A DNA stretch of 64,000 nucleotides, from positions 1,736,001-1,800,000 of the forward strand of contig CAVYEM010000001.1 of NCBI GenBank assembly GCA_963767635.1, written 5' to 3'. How positions within the stretch are numbered: position 1 is the first letter of the stretch; every line of letters begins with the position of its first letter. Below the pieces are notes generated by a model that worked only from the letters and a program-made list of their open reading frames with translations, made no database searches and had not been told where the DNA came from. Both the position numbers and the translations under genes were made by a program. This document shows positions 8,061 through 16,675 of this stretch, piece after piece. The DNA is from CAVYEM01 sp963767635. GTDB taxonomy: Bacteria; Vulcanimicrobiota; Vulcanimicrobiia; Vulcanimicrobiales; Vulcanimicrobiaceae.

Positions 8061-8591
8061 GTGCAGCTGCTTACCTTCGGACACAGTACTCTTTCACAAG
8101 ACGAAATCGTTGCCCTCATCCAGCGCGCCGGCATCGAGCGCGTCGTGGACGTTCGCACCGTTCCGAAGAGCCGCAAGCATCCCTGGGTGTGGAGTGACCG
8201 GATGATGATATGGGCCCCGGCACAGGCACACGCGCAATACGGGTGGGAACGCGAGCTCGGCGGTTTCCGAACGCAGCAGCCCAGCTCCCACAATTCCGCC
8301 CTACGCAATCCGTCCTTTCGCGGATATGCGGACTATATGGAAACGGAGCCGTTTTTGAGCGCGTTGCAGCGACTCGTCGATTCTCTGGGATCGCGCAAGA
8401 CGGCGATCATGTGTTCCGAGGCGCTGTGGTGGCGTTGCCATCGCCGCCTCATTTCGGATGCCGCGACGCTGCTGCACGGCATCGAGGTGCTGCACGTCAC
8501 GGCCAACGCCCGGGTGCAGGCGCACGCGCTGACCGAAGGCGTACGCCGCGCGGACGGCACCCTGCGCTACGACGGCGGCCGCGCCGCATGA
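8061..8591 (+). CDS. DUF488 family protein
   Basis: A DUF488 protein of 176 aa from GTG 8061. It opens with LLTFGHSTLSQDEIVALI and RVVDVRTVPKSR, and has the C-terminal MCSEALWWRCHRRLI block where conserved Cys and Arg residues cluster. The family function is unknown; many members sit next to DNA repair or topoisomerase genes. An in-frame ATG at 8028 is possible, but family members start just before the GHST motif. The ATGA overlap with topoisomerase IB (8588-8591) indicates translational coupling. Confidence 0.85.
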   Translation: MQLLTFGHSTLSQDEIVALIQRAGIERVVDVRTVPKSRKHPWVWSDRMMIWAPAQAHAQYGWERELGGFRTQQPSSHNSALRNPSFRGYADYMETEPFLSALQRLVDSLGSRKTAIMCSEALWWRCHRRLISDAATLLHGIEVLHVTANARVQAHALTEGVRRADGTLRYDGGRAA

Positions 8592-9703
8592 GCGCATCGG
8601 TCGAAACGCTAACCGACCCCGTCGCCTCTGCCAAGGCGGCGGGGCTGCGATACGTCACCGACGACATTCCGGGCATCCGCCGCACGACCCACGGAAAGCA
8701 TTTCGCGTACGTGGGTATCGACGGCAAGGAAATCAGCGACGACGAGGAGCTCAAGCGCATCAAATCGCTTGCCGTGCCGCCCGCATATACGGACGTGTGG
8801 ATTTGTCCCATTCCGAACGGCCATCTCCAAGCCACCGGGCGAGACGCGCGCGGGCGCAAGCAGTACCGGTATCACAAGCGCTTTCGAGAAATTCGCGACG
8901 AAACCAAATACGAAAAGATGATGACGTTCGCGCAGGCGCTGCCGACGATCCGCAAGCGCATCGAAGCAGATCTCAAGCTGCCTGGCCTTCCGCGAGAAAA
9001 AGTGCTGGCAACGGTCGTACAGCTGCTCGAGAGCACCGCTATTCGCGTCGGGAACGACGAGTATGCCAAAGAGAACCACTCCTTCGGCCTCACGACGCTG
9101 CAGAACAAGCACGCCAAAATCGACGGCTCGAGCGTGCGCTTTGCGTTTCGGGGCAAGAGCGGCGTGCGGCACGCCATCGATCTACGCGATCGGCGCCTGG
9201 CAAAGATCATCGGTCAATGCCAAGATCTCCCTGGTCAACAGCTCTTCGAGTACAAAGACGACGACGGGGCGGCGCACGCGATCGACTCGTCCGACGTAAA
9301 CGAATACATACGCGAAATATCGGGCGAAGAATTTTCCGCGAAGGACTTTCGTACGTGGGTCGGCACGGTCACGTGCGCCATGATGCTCGCCGAAGAGCAG
9401 GCCGCGGAAACGCAGAGCGAGCGCAAAGCGCGCGTCGTCGCCGTTATCAAAGACGTCGCCAAGCGGCTGGGCAACACGCCGACCGTGTGCAAAAAGTGTT
9501 ACGTGCACCCCGATGTGCTGGATGCGTACATGGAAGGCGGCCGTTTGGACCTACAGCGTAAGGTGCGCCACACGGAGGGGCTGCTGCCCGAAGAGCTGTT
9601 CGTGCTTGCGTTGCTGCATGAGCGAGCGAAAGAAACGGATTCCGCGAGGACGATGCGCCAGTTGCAGCAATCCGTGCGGAGGCGCAAGAAGACAGCGGCG
9701 TGA
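8588..9703 (+). CDS. DNA topoisomerase IB (poxvirus/bacterial type)
   Basis: This 371-aa enzyme nicks one strand through a 3'-phosphotyrosine and relaxes positive or negative supercoils. Residues 1-90 match the bacterial TopIB N-terminal domain (DDIPGIRR, GKHFAYVG, PPAYTDVWICP). The catalytic domain has IRVGNDEYAKENHSFG (Arg153), RGKSGVRH (Lys190), FRTWVGTV (Arg255) and the nucleophile in CKKCYVHP (Tyr305). The full catalytic set is intact. It is the middle gene of a DUF488-topIB-TPR operon with 4-nt overlaps on both sides. Confidence 0.95.
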   Translation: MSASVETLTDPVASAKAAGLRYVTDDIPGIRRTTHGKHFAYVGIDGKEISDDEELKRIKSLAVPPAYTDVWICPIPNGHLQATGRDARGRKQYRYHKRFREIRDETKYEKMMTFAQALPTIRKRIEADLKLPGLPREKVLATVVQLLESTAIRVGNDEYAKENHSFGLTTLQNKHAKIDGSSVRFAFRGKSGVRHAIDLRDRRLAKIIGQCQDLPGQQLFEYKDDDGAAHAIDSSDVNEYIREISGEEFSAKDFRTWVGTVTCAMMLAEEQAAETQSERKARVVAVIKDVAKRLGNTPTVCKKCYVHPDVLDAYMEGGRLDLQRKVRHTEGLLPEELFVLALLHERAKETDSARTMRQLQQSVRRRKKTAA

Positions 9704-11133
9704 TCGCCGCCCTACTCCTGGCCGCGCTTACCGCAACGGCAAGCGCGCATCACGCCGTGACCACCGCCAACCCCGCCGCGCAAGCGCAGTTCGATCGTGG
9801 GTTGACGTTGCTGTATGCGTACGACGGCGACGATGCGGTGCGCGCATTTCAAGACGCGCTCGCGCTGGACCCGCACTTGGCAATGGCGGCGTGGGGAACG
9901 GCGCTGGGGAGCGGAACGGATTTGAACACGCCGCTGGACCCCGCGCGTTTCGCGCGAGCGCAGGCTGCCGCGCAGCACGCTGCGTCGCTCGCCGCATACG
10001 CCTCACCGGAGGAACGATCGCTCATCGATGCGGTGCAGCTCCGGTACGCGGGCGCGTACGCCGATCGCACTGACGATGAGACGCGTTATCGCGCCGCAAT
10101 GGCAGCGCTGGTCGCGCAATATCCGCTCGACCACGATGCCGCGATGCTGCAGGCCGAAGCGTTGATGGAAAGCGTCGGAACGCCTGGAATGTGGACGCAG
10201 GGCGGAACGCAAGCGGTTCCAGCTGCCGCGCAAGCGCTTGCGCTGATTCAGCGCGTGTTGGCTCGCGATCCCGATCAGCTCATGGCCAACCATCTGTGCA
10301 TTCACGCCTACGACTACGCCGCAGACCACACTCCCGCGCTGCCGTGCGCGGATCGCTTGGCATCATGGCAATTCGACCCCGAGGCGGAGCATTTAGCGCA
10401 CATGCCGGCGCACACGTACATCGAACAGGGAGCGTACGCCAAAGCTATCCGGGCCTCGGAATACGCGTGGCAATTGCGCGAACGTTCGCCCCACGCGCTC
10501 AAATACGCGGCCCACGACGCGTACACCGGCTGGAGCGCCGCGATGATGCTGGGCGATTTGCACGTGGCGGAAACGTGGGGCGTTCGCACGGGGCGCCAAT
10601 ACAACGGCAGCGACTTGTGGGCTACGTGGGCGCGGTTTGGCCAGTGGCAAAACATCGACAAAGCCACGGCGCGGAATCAGTTTTATACACCGCTCGTGCG
10701 TGGATGGACGGACGTGCACTTCGGCATGATGGAGGATGCGCGAAAAATGCTGGCGCTCTACGGCAACGCCGACACGGATTTCCGCTGGCTGCTCGAAGCC
10801 GCCATCGACGAACACGACGGTAAAATCGCTGCGGCCGCCGATGCGCTGCAGCGCGCGATTGCGTATCAGCAGCGGGAGGATGGAGGCGAGCAATTGCCGC
10901 TCTTTCCCGCGCGGGAGCTGCTGGGCGCGTTGTATTATCGCCAGGGCAATTTTCAATCGGCGCGCGATGCCTATGAAGCGGCGCTCACGCGCTATCCGAA
11001 CGATCCGCGAGCGTTGTACGGATTGGGCCTCACACAGCGCGCGCTGGGGCAGACCGAGCGTTCCGATATTGCGCTAAAAACATTCAGCAGCATATGGAAC
11101 GCTCCGCTTCCACCTGATTTGCACGCGCCCTAA
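9700..11133 (+). CDS. Secreted TPR-repeat protein
   Basis: GTG 9700 overlaps the topoisomerase stop (GTGA). The 477-aa product has a short signal peptide (MIAALLLAALTATASA) and TPR-like helical pairs: FDRGLTLLYAYDGDDAVRAF near 30, the HMPAHTYIEQGAYAKAI region near 230, and ALYYRQGNFQSARDAYEAAL plus LGLTQRALGQTERSDIAL at the C-terminus. Such proteins act as scaffolds in the periplasm. The DPDQLMANHLCIHAYDYA/HMPAH pattern is typical of a family of uncharacterised tetratricopeptide proteins. No enzymatic domain is visible. Confidence 0.85.
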   Translation: MIAALLLAALTATASAHHAVTTANPAAQAQFDRGLTLLYAYDGDDAVRAFQDALALDPHLAMAAWGTALGSGTDLNTPLDPARFARAQAAAQHAASLAAYASPEERSLIDAVQLRYAGAYADRTDDETRYRAAMAALVAQYPLDHDAAMLQAEALMESVGTPGMWTQGGTQAVPAAAQALALIQRVLARDPDQLMANHLCIHAYDYAADHTPALPCADRLASWQFDPEAEHLAHMPAHTYIEQGAYAKAIRASEYAWQLRERSPHALKYAAHDAYTGWSAAMMLGDLHVAETWGVRTGRQYNGSDLWATWARFGQWQNIDKATARNQFYTPLVRGWTDVHFGMMEDARKMLALYGNADTDFRWLLEAAIDEHDGKIAAAADALQRAIAYQQREDGGEQLPLFPARELLGALYYRQGNFQSARDAYEAALTRYPNDPRALYGLGLTQRALGQTERSDIALKTFSSIWNAPLPPDLHAP

Positions 11134-11142
11134 AAGCATCGC

Positions 11143-11337
11143 TTACGCTTCGCGGTCGCGCATGGCTTGTGCCAGGCCGGCGAAGAGATCGCTCAGCGAT
11201 TCTGCCCCGTCGGCAAGACGTTCGCGAATACTGCTACTTCGGCCGCTCTCGAGCATCCGGACGATGCGCGAGCGCTCGGCGCTTGCATGCAGCTCTTCGC
11301 GGCGTCGTTGGATATCGGCACTGATCCAGTGCTCCAT
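11143..11337 (-). CDS. Small helical protein of unknown function
   Basis: A 64-aa protein from ATG 11337 (frame open to 11352), MEHWISADIQRRREELHA then ERSRIVRMLESG and SLSDLFAGLAQAMRDREA. It is charged and fully helical, with no membrane segment or recognised family. It is convergent with the TPR gene, 9 nt away. It lies downstream of the terminator at 11373-11402, so it needs its own promoter in the 20-30 nt before it or read-through. Confidence 0.45.
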   Translation of the reverse strand: MEHWISADIQRRREELHASAERSRIVRMLESGRSSSIRERLADGAESLSDLFAGLAQAMRDREA

Positions 11338-11372
11338 GATTGGACGCCTCACTAAAAGACTAAAGTATTAAA

Positions 11373-11402
11373 AAAGCCTCCGTGCAGTACAGCGGAGGCT
11401 TT
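11373..11402. terminator. Hairpin terminator
   Basis: AAAGCCTCCG (11373-11382) pairs with CGGAGGCTTT (11393-11402). On the minus strand the hairpin is followed by TTTTTAATAC, so it is a good intrinsic terminator for the 42-codon frame at 11426-11554. Confidence 0.85.
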
Positions 11403-11425
11403 CGAACCCGAAGGGAGCGGTCCGG

Positions 11426-11554
11426 TTAGGACCTACCTCGGCTCGATAACACTCCGCGCGCCATGCCGTCGTTGGCCGTGACGGTGGCGCAGTTGCGCAT
11501 GCGCGCGCACGAAACGTGCAGTCGCATGGTCGTCCGTACGTCTGTAAATTTCAT
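11426..11554 (-). CDS. Possible 42-aa peptide gene with its own terminator
   Basis: ATG 11554 on the minus strand is preceded by AAAGGAGTGACGGGAGCT, with two Shine-Dalgarno-like blocks. The frame encodes a basic peptide, MKFTDVRTTMRLHVSCARM followed by RNCATVTANDGMARGVL, with two Cys. A TTGACA box lies at 11634-11639 on the same strand, and the stop is 23 nt before the hairpin terminator at 11373-11402. The unit (promoter-like box, strong ribosome site, short frame, terminator) looks like a small-protein gene or a regulatory RNA. No family is recognised. Confidence 0.4.
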   Translation of the reverse strand: MKFTDVRTTMRLHVSCARMRNCATVTANDGMARGVLSSRGRS

Positions 11555-11734
11555 AGCTCCCGTCACTCCTTTCGATAAAATGTATGGATTGCGGTAAAAG
11601 ATACGACTGACGGTAACACACGCGCGCTTGCCATGTCAAACAGGAGACAGGCTTTCGCACGCCATTTAAGGCGTTTTACGTTCGGGAACTACTTACTATA
11701 AGGAAATGATTTCAACAAGGTAGGTAAGTCTGAA

Positions 11735-12424
11735 GTGAACGATTCATCAACTCTCACGCGTCCGCCCCAGCAGCAGTGGACGCAGGGCGGAGCGGTCAAA
11801 ACCATCATCGAGAGCACGGAGGTCCAGCGTCAGGAAGCGACAAGCGAGGCGCGCATGGGCGATTCCGGCGCGATGGGGCTGTTTGGCTTCTGCGTGGGAA
11901 CCGTGGTTATCGCGTGGGTTCTGTCCGGGTGGGCCGCCATGCCGGCCTCGCTAATCGCCGTCGTCCCGTCGCTGCTCGTGTTCGCGGGCATCGGTCAGTT
12001 CATTGCCGGCTTGTTCGCGTTCTCGCGCACCAACTCGTGGGCCGGCACGACGATGTGCGCATACGGCGCGAACAACGTCATCGTCGCAATGTATGTTTGG
12101 ATGCAAGCCGGAGGGCTGATTCCCAGCACGCCGAGCAACATGCTGCTGCTCGCCGTCGACTTGTTCTGCATGGGCTACATTTCGCTCGCGCTCATGGTGG
12201 GCGCACTGCGTCTGAACGCCGTCTACGTTCTAACGACGGCGTGCTTGGTATTCGGTTACACGCTGCCCGGCATCCAGTTCTTGGGGGCCGCGCGTGAGCT
12301 CGGCATCTTGGGCGGATACTTCCTACTCGCCGCTTCGTTCTTCGCGTTCTACGCCGCAACGGCAACGATCGTGAACAGCTCGTGGCAACGCGAGGTGATT
12401 CCGCTGTTTTCACTGCGCAGATAA
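11735..12424 (+). CDS. Acetate uptake transporter (GPR1/FUN34/YaaH family)
   Basis: A 229-aa inner-membrane protein with six hydrophobic segments after a hydrophilic N-terminus of about 45 residues. The family appears as MGLFGFCVGTVVIAW in the first helix, GIGQFIAGLFAFSRTNSWAGTTMCAYG in the middle, and the C-terminal FFAFYAATATIV. Members (SatP, Ady2) move acetate or succinate with protons. The start is GTG 11735, with the ribosome site AAGGTAGG about 15 nt before it. Monocistronic as far as can be seen. Confidence 0.9.
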   Translation: MNDSSTLTRPPQQQWTQGGAVKTIIESTEVQRQEATSEARMGDSGAMGLFGFCVGTVVIAWVLSGWAAMPASLIAVVPSLLVFAGIGQFIAGLFAFSRTNSWAGTTMCAYGANNVIVAMYVWMQAGGLIPSTPSNMLLLAVDLFCMGYISLALMVGALRLNAVYVLTTACLVFGYTLPGIQFLGAARELGILGGYFLLAASFFAFYAATATIVNSSWQREVIPLFSLRR

Positions 12425-12472
12425 CCCTCCCCGATCTGCGCCACAAGGGGCTCCCGGTCGTTGCGCACAACT

Positions 12473-12500
12473 TTGACGGCCGCCGAGCCCTTTTGTTATA
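12473..12500 (+). promoter_or_regulatory. Sigma-70 promoter of tRNA-Val(GAC)
   Basis: TTGACG (12473-12478) and TATACT (12495-12500) are separated by 16 nt and sit 14 nt before the first base of the tRNA. The match to the housekeeping consensus is strong. Confidence 0.8.
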
Positions 12501-12514
12501 CTCGGCGGGTTCGC

Positions 12515-12591
12515 GCGGGCGGTTAGCTCAGTGGGAGAGCGCTTCCTTGACACGGAAGAGGTCAGAAGTTCAATCCTTCTACCGCCCACCA
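12515..12591 (+). tRNA. tRNA-Val (anticodon GAC)
   Basis: Plus-strand cloverleaf: acceptor GGGCGGT, D-arm AGCTCAGTGGGAGAGC, anticodon stem CTTCC/GGAAG with loop TTGACAC (GAC), T-arm AGAAGTTCAATCCTTCT and encoded CCA. The gene borders an 800-nt stretch with little intact coding, a typical setting for an old integration site. Confidence 0.95.
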
Positions 12592-12742
12592 TCGGCCCAA
12601 CCTAGTAAACGCCTTGTAGAATCAACGAAAAAGCCTTGGAACCAGGGGTTTTCTTGCATTCAGGCGCAAGCGGCCAACCAGGCACCGAAGCCGTTGGAGC
12701 CGGATAGGGCCTGCCTGGTCCTGCCTCTCTGAGGGATATTTT

Positions 12743-12790
12743 GAGGGGTACGAGAGGGGCACAGAGAGGGGCACAAAGAGGGGTACAAAA
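12743..12790. repeat. Short tandem GAGGGGyAC repeat
   Basis: Four copies of GAGGGGyAC, spaced by 2-4 purine-rich bases, form a G-rich plus strand. Such runs could form G-quadruplexes or reflect slippage. It lies 150 nt after tRNA-Val(GAC). The rest of 12592-12742 holds no gene that I can see. Confidence 0.6.
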
Positions 12791-12847
12791 ACGCGAGCAG
12801 TGGCACGGTAGGGCTTGCTAGCGGCCGAGCGGGCGCACTGCTAAGCG

Positions 12848-13225
12848 TTAGACTAGCGGGCATGGCGGACTGAGCGCCCGACCATTGGCACGGTTTAGAG
12901 TCCACATAACGAGCGTTAGTACTGCAGGCCGACTAGCGCTTCCCGGCGCTGAATCTATAACTGAATATTCATCGAGTGGAAATAACCTCGGCACCGTTCC
13001 AGTGTACGCTACTCCCATCAGCGCACTTGCCGCGAGGGCACCGTAAGCCGCCAGTGGCGAGAACGTCGACAGCTCAGCATGCCCGGTCGTCTCGCGTCAG
13101 GGGCGTCCGACGAATCGAAGGTAGAACGCTATAAAAACTAGGACGATTCCAATATTCGCTGCGAGCCGTTCCCAGAAGCGGTTTTTGAAGAACGCCAAAG
13201 CATGGTTACTATCTGTCTGCCCATT
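12848..13225 (-). pseudogene. Possible decayed membrane protein with an in-frame stop
   Basis: One minus-strand frame from 13225 to 12848 is interrupted only by TGA at 13097-13099. The upstream part ends with FFKNRFWERLAANIGIVLVF and the next residues IAFYLRF, a clear transmembrane segment. The downstream part reads STFSPLAAYGALAASALMGV, a second hydrophobic segment. There is no ATG start. This could be a degraded two-helix protein or two very short genes; no family is recognised. Confidence 0.3.
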
Positions 13226-13284
13226 TCAGGTTAGGCTGCTAGTCCGCTTCGCACGGAGTCCGGCAGATTCGCCGGATCGTGCAC

Positions 13285-13383
13285 TTATTGTTTCTTCTTG
13301 CCGCTTTGAAGCCATTTCGTTGATAACCAACGGAGAACGAAGAAGGAACAAATGACAGCGGCGACCTCAGCTGCAACGTTCAT
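13285..13383 (-). CDS. Possible 32-aa single-helix membrane peptide
   Basis: ATG 13383 begins 18 nt after the stop of the serine hydrolase on the same strand. The frame encodes MNVAAEVAAVICSFFVLRWL then a basic tail STKWLQSGKKKQ: one transmembrane helix with a Lys-rich end, as in many tiny inner-membrane proteins. The ribosome site is weak. Confidence 0.35.
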   Translation of the reverse strand: MNVAAEVAAVICSFFVLRWLSTKWLQSGKKKQ

Positions 13384-13400
13384 TCGCTCGACCGCATGTA

Positions 13401-14837
13401 TCAGTATTTCACCACTTCAATGAGGCCCGCGCCGGCAACCAAACCGTTATCGTCACGGCTATAGACGTAGATCAGCGTTTTCTTCGGCGTCTTGACGAGA
13501 AATTCGTACGAGGTGGCGGGTGGCCGGCGATCCGTATTCAGCAGTGTGTATGTGCGAGGGCCCAGGGACGCCAGAGCGCGCAGGGCCGCACGGTGCTCCG
13601 GAACCATTCGTGCGCGAGCGTCCGGCCGTAGTTGCGACATGTCGATATTCCCGGCTACCGCGTCGTCCAGCCAGCGCTTTGCCGCCGTGACCATCGCCGG
13701 ATTAGCGCTTGGCACCGCACGTTTGCCCGGCGTGGCACCTGGTCGCGGCGACGCCTTCGCGCGTGCTTGCGGAACGAGAACGCGATAGACCGCGGACGTT
13801 GCCGTATTGTAATCAAACGTGCCGCTGTCGGCCAGTACGACGATGCCGAAATGATCGTCCGGAAAGCGCGCGTCTTGCGTAGCGGCGCCCGTCGTATTGC
13901 CGCCGTGGGAAATCATCATGTGGCCGTTGGGCAACTTCGAAATGATGATGCCGAACCCGTATTGCGGAAACGGATCATCCCGGCCGATCCGGTGCGGGGT
14001 CATCATTTCGGTGAAGGATCGCTTGGACAGCAATTTTCCGCCGGCCAGCGCGGCGTTCCATTTCGCCAAGTCGGACGCGTTGCTGATAATCGATCCGGGA
14101 CCCGTAAACCACGTGTAGTCGATGTGCAGCGCGTGTTCCCACGGGCCCAGTGCATACGTATCGTACTCGGTGGCGATGTTGGGACTGGTATCGTCCGAGT
14201 CTTTGCTATACGTAGAGGTCATCCCCAACGGCACGAAGATCCGGCGCCGCAGGAAATCGCCGTAACTCATTCCGGACAGCTTTTCGATTACCATGGCGAG
14301 CAAGGCGTATCCGGTATTAGAATACTCGCGCTTCGTTCCGGGGACGAAGGCCAGCGGTTGATGATCGACCGTATTGACCATGCCCGCGAGCGTCGTCGGA
14401 CGATTGCCGATTTCATCGAACGTTCCGATTTCGGTGTATTCCGCGTAACCGCCGGAATGCGTGAGCAGATTGCGGATCGTTACTTGGTTCGCATGTGGAA
14501 TCTGCGGCAAATACTTTGAAAGGTGATCGTTGACGTTCAGCTTGCCTTCGTCTTGCAGCATCAAAATCGCCGTCGCCGTGAACTGCTTACTGTTCGAACC
14601 AATCGGGTAACGCGTATCGCCGCGCGCCTGAACGGCATCGTCAAGGTTCATGTACCCGTAACCCTTTGCATACAGGACCTTGCCGTTGCGCACGATGGCA
14701 ATCGTGACTCCCGGCGCCGCGCGGCTAAACACCGATCGGCGGCCGATCGCGTTGATTGCCTGTATTTGCGCAGGCGTAAGCGAGACAGGCGCGGCTCCGA
14801 GCAGGCATATCACTCCGAGCAGAACAGCTGGACGCAT
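13401..14837 (-). CDS. Serine hydrolase, beta-lactamase class C / S12 family
   Basis: A 478-aa secreted protein. ATG 14837 follows CAACGGAGGAATCTA, and residues 1-16 are a signal peptide. The penicillin-recognition fold is marked by SNSK (Ser81, Lys84), YSN (Tyr172, Asn174) and the SHGGNTTG motif near 340. The active sites are complete. The C-terminal 110 residues after a Pro-rich linker form an extra domain, as in D-aminopeptidase-type S12 members. Likely substrates are D-amino-acid peptides or esters. It is divergent from a second enzyme of the same family at 15089. Confidence 0.9.
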   Translation of the reverse strand: MRPAVLLGVICLLGAAPVSLTPAQIQAINAIGRRSVFSRAAPGVTIAIVRNGKVLYAKGYGYMNLDDAVQARGDTRYPIGSNSKQFTATAILMLQDEGKLNVNDHLSKYLPQIPHANQVTIRNLLTHSGGYAEYTEIGTFDEIGNRPTTLAGMVNTVDHQPLAFVPGTKREYSNTGYALLAMVIEKLSGMSYGDFLRRRIFVPLGMTSTYSKDSDDTSPNIATEYDTYALGPWEHALHIDYTWFTGPGSIISNASDLAKWNAALAGGKLLSKRSFTEMMTPHRIGRDDPFPQYGFGIIISKLPNGHMMISHGGNTTGAATQDARFPDDHFGIVVLADSGTFDYNTATSAVYRVLVPQARAKASPRPGATPGKRAVPSANPAMVTAAKRWLDDAVAGNIDMSQLRPDARARMVPEHRAALRALASLGPRTYTLLNTDRRPPATSYEFLVKTPKKTLIYVYSRDDNGLVAGAGLIEVVKY

Positions 14838-14945
14838 TAGATTCCTCCGTTGCCGAATCGCCGGCGAATCGTCACGCGAAACGTCGCGTGACCGTACTTG
14901 ATGCCGTTGACGGGTCCAGGCGTTCCTTCGCTCTTTGGGCCTTTC

Positions 14946-15003
14946 CTGGCACGTCCGCAAAATTCTCCTGTATCGACAGTATTTTGCGGTCCGGCTTCCA
15001 GGA
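14946..15003 (+). promoter_or_regulatory. Large nested hairpin in the leader between two serine hydrolases
   Basis: CCTGG (14946) pairs with CCAGG (14999), CCGCAAAAT (14956-14964) pairs with ATTTTGCGG (14982-14990), and CTGT/ACAG close an ATCG loop (14969-14980). The three helices stack into one arm 86 nt before ATG 15089. It could be an RNA leader element or a terminator-like hairpin; there is no U-tract after it. Confidence 0.45.
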
Positions 15004-15088
15004 GGGCCTTTGCAGCCGGGCGAACCGGCCGGGACACGTCACCGAAATATCGCTGCCGCGTCAGAATTCCGGCCATGAGGGACCGTTC

Positions 15089-16609
15089 ATGAATCTGCGA
15101 CATCTTGCCGTATTTGCGTTGGCGTTGGCGCAAAGCGCCGCGCCGCTGCACGCGCCCGCCGCACCGGCACCGCTCGTTGCGCCCGATTTCGACGCCTACG
15201 TGCGCAAGGCGATGCGCGACTGGAGCATCCCTGGGCTCTCGGTGGCGGTAGTCCAGGACGGCCGCGTCTATCTGAAGGGCTACGGGGTGCGCGACATCGC
15301 CAAGGACGAACCGGTTGACGCGCGCACGCTCTTCGCGATCGGCTCCAGTTCCAAGGCCTTTACCGCGGCCGCGCTCGGCATGCTTGCCGACGAGAAGAAG
15401 TTGACGTGGGACGACCCGGTCATCAACTACCTTCCGTGGTTTCAAACGGCGAACCCGCAGACGACGCGCGCGCTGACTATACGCGATGCCCTGTCGCATC
15501 GTTCCGACGTGGGGACGCCGGACGCTCTCTGGTACAAGAGCGGTCTGCCGCGCAACGAGATCATCCGGCGAATCCGGTATATGCCGTCGAATCTCGATTT
15601 CCGCAGCCATTTCGAGTACAACAACATCATGGTGATGACCGCCGGGCAGATCGTTCCGGCAGTCACCGGCATGAGTTGGGATGCTTTCATCCGCAGGCGC
15701 ATTTTCGAGCCGCTGCAGATGGCTTCGACAAATACGTCAATTAGCGCGCTCAGGGGCCGTTCCGACGTAGCGCAGCCCTACGACACGATCGACGGAACGC
15801 TGCGGCAGATACCCTACGCGGATATCGACGACATCGGTCCGGCCGGCTCGATCAATTCCAACGCCGAGGACATGTCGCATTGGCTGCAGATGCTGTTGGG
15901 CAACGGATCGTATCGCGGCCGGCGGATTTTGCAAACCAAAACGCTCGAGGCGATGTGGACACCTTCGACAATCATGCCTACGGGGATGCCGTGGTATTTC
16001 TACGGTCCGATCTCACATTTCATGGACTACGGCATGGGATGGATTCTCTACGATTACCGCGGCCACAAAGCGATCCAGCATGCGGGCAACATCGACGGCA
16101 TGACGGCAATGGTAGCGCTGCTGCCCGACCAGCACGCGGGCATCGTCATTCTCACGAATAAAGCGGATAACTTCGCAACGACGGCGATCGTCAACCGCCT
16201 TTGGGACGATCTGCTGGGATCGCCGAAACGCGACTGGAGCAGCGAACTGCTCGGGACATGGAACCAGTTTTACAACGCGCTGCTTGCGGAGGAACAAAAA
16301 TCGGCGCGCAAGCTGGCTCGCGGACCGGCGGCGCTCCCCGATGCGGCATACGCGGGCGCCTATCACGACGACCTTTATGGAACCGCGCGGGTTACGCAAC
16401 AAAACGGAACGCTGCATTTCCGTCTGCTGGGCTACGACGGAACGCTGCAGCACTACAACTTCGAAACGTTTCGCCTGATCGAACCCAACGTCAGCCGGCA
16501 GCTCGAACCGCTGATCACCTTCAGCATTAGTGCCGCAGGTACCGCCGCGGGCATGAAAATCGGCGACGATCCAACCATGGTATTCGAACGCGTCCCCAGG
16601 AGCCGATGA
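15089..16609 (+). CDS. Serine hydrolase, S12 family, with C-terminal lipocalin-like domain
   Basis: A 506-aa secreted protein with ATG 15089 behind ATGAGGGACC and a signal peptide to about residue 22. Catalytic motifs are SSSK (Ser86, Lys89), YNN (Tyr177-Asn179) and QHAGNIDG, all intact. A long helical linker (residues 380-415) leads to a C-terminal beta domain (YAGAYHDDLYGTARV). This architecture resembles Pab87-like D-amino-acid peptidases. A 22-codon frame (ATG 16606, MNRIAIALAAAAAAG) overlaps its stop and ends just before the D-aminoacylase start, so the two genes may be translationally linked. Confidence 0.9.
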   Translation: MNLRHLAVFALALAQSAAPLHAPAAPAPLVAPDFDAYVRKAMRDWSIPGLSVAVVQDGRVYLKGYGVRDIAKDEPVDARTLFAIGSSSKAFTAAALGMLADEKKLTWDDPVINYLPWFQTANPQTTRALTIRDALSHRSDVGTPDALWYKSGLPRNEIIRRIRYMPSNLDFRSHFEYNNIMVMTAGQIVPAVTGMSWDAFIRRRIFEPLQMASTNTSISALRGRSDVAQPYDTIDGTLRQIPYADIDDIGPAGSINSNAEDMSHWLQMLLGNGSYRGRRILQTKTLEAMWTPSTIMPTGMPWYFYGPISHFMDYGMGWILYDYRGHKAIQHAGNIDGMTAMVALLPDQHAGIVILTNKADNFATTAIVNRLWDDLLGSPKRDWSSELLGTWNQFYNALLAEEQKSARKLARGPAALPDAAYAGAYHDDLYGTARVTQQNGTLHFRLLGYDGTLQHYNFETFRLIEPNVSRQLEPLITFSISAAGTAAGMKIGDDPTMVFERVPRSR

Positions 16610-16675
16610 ACCGCATCGCCATCGCGCTGGCCGCAGCTGCGGCCGCCGGCCGCGTCGGCCCAAAGAAAGCCTAAC

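Noticed and set aside
16606..16674. 22-codon gene MNRIAIALAAAAAAG between hydrolase and D-aminoacylase
   Set aside because: Too short and repetitive to claim as a gene; kept only as a possible coupling device or a lost signal peptide.
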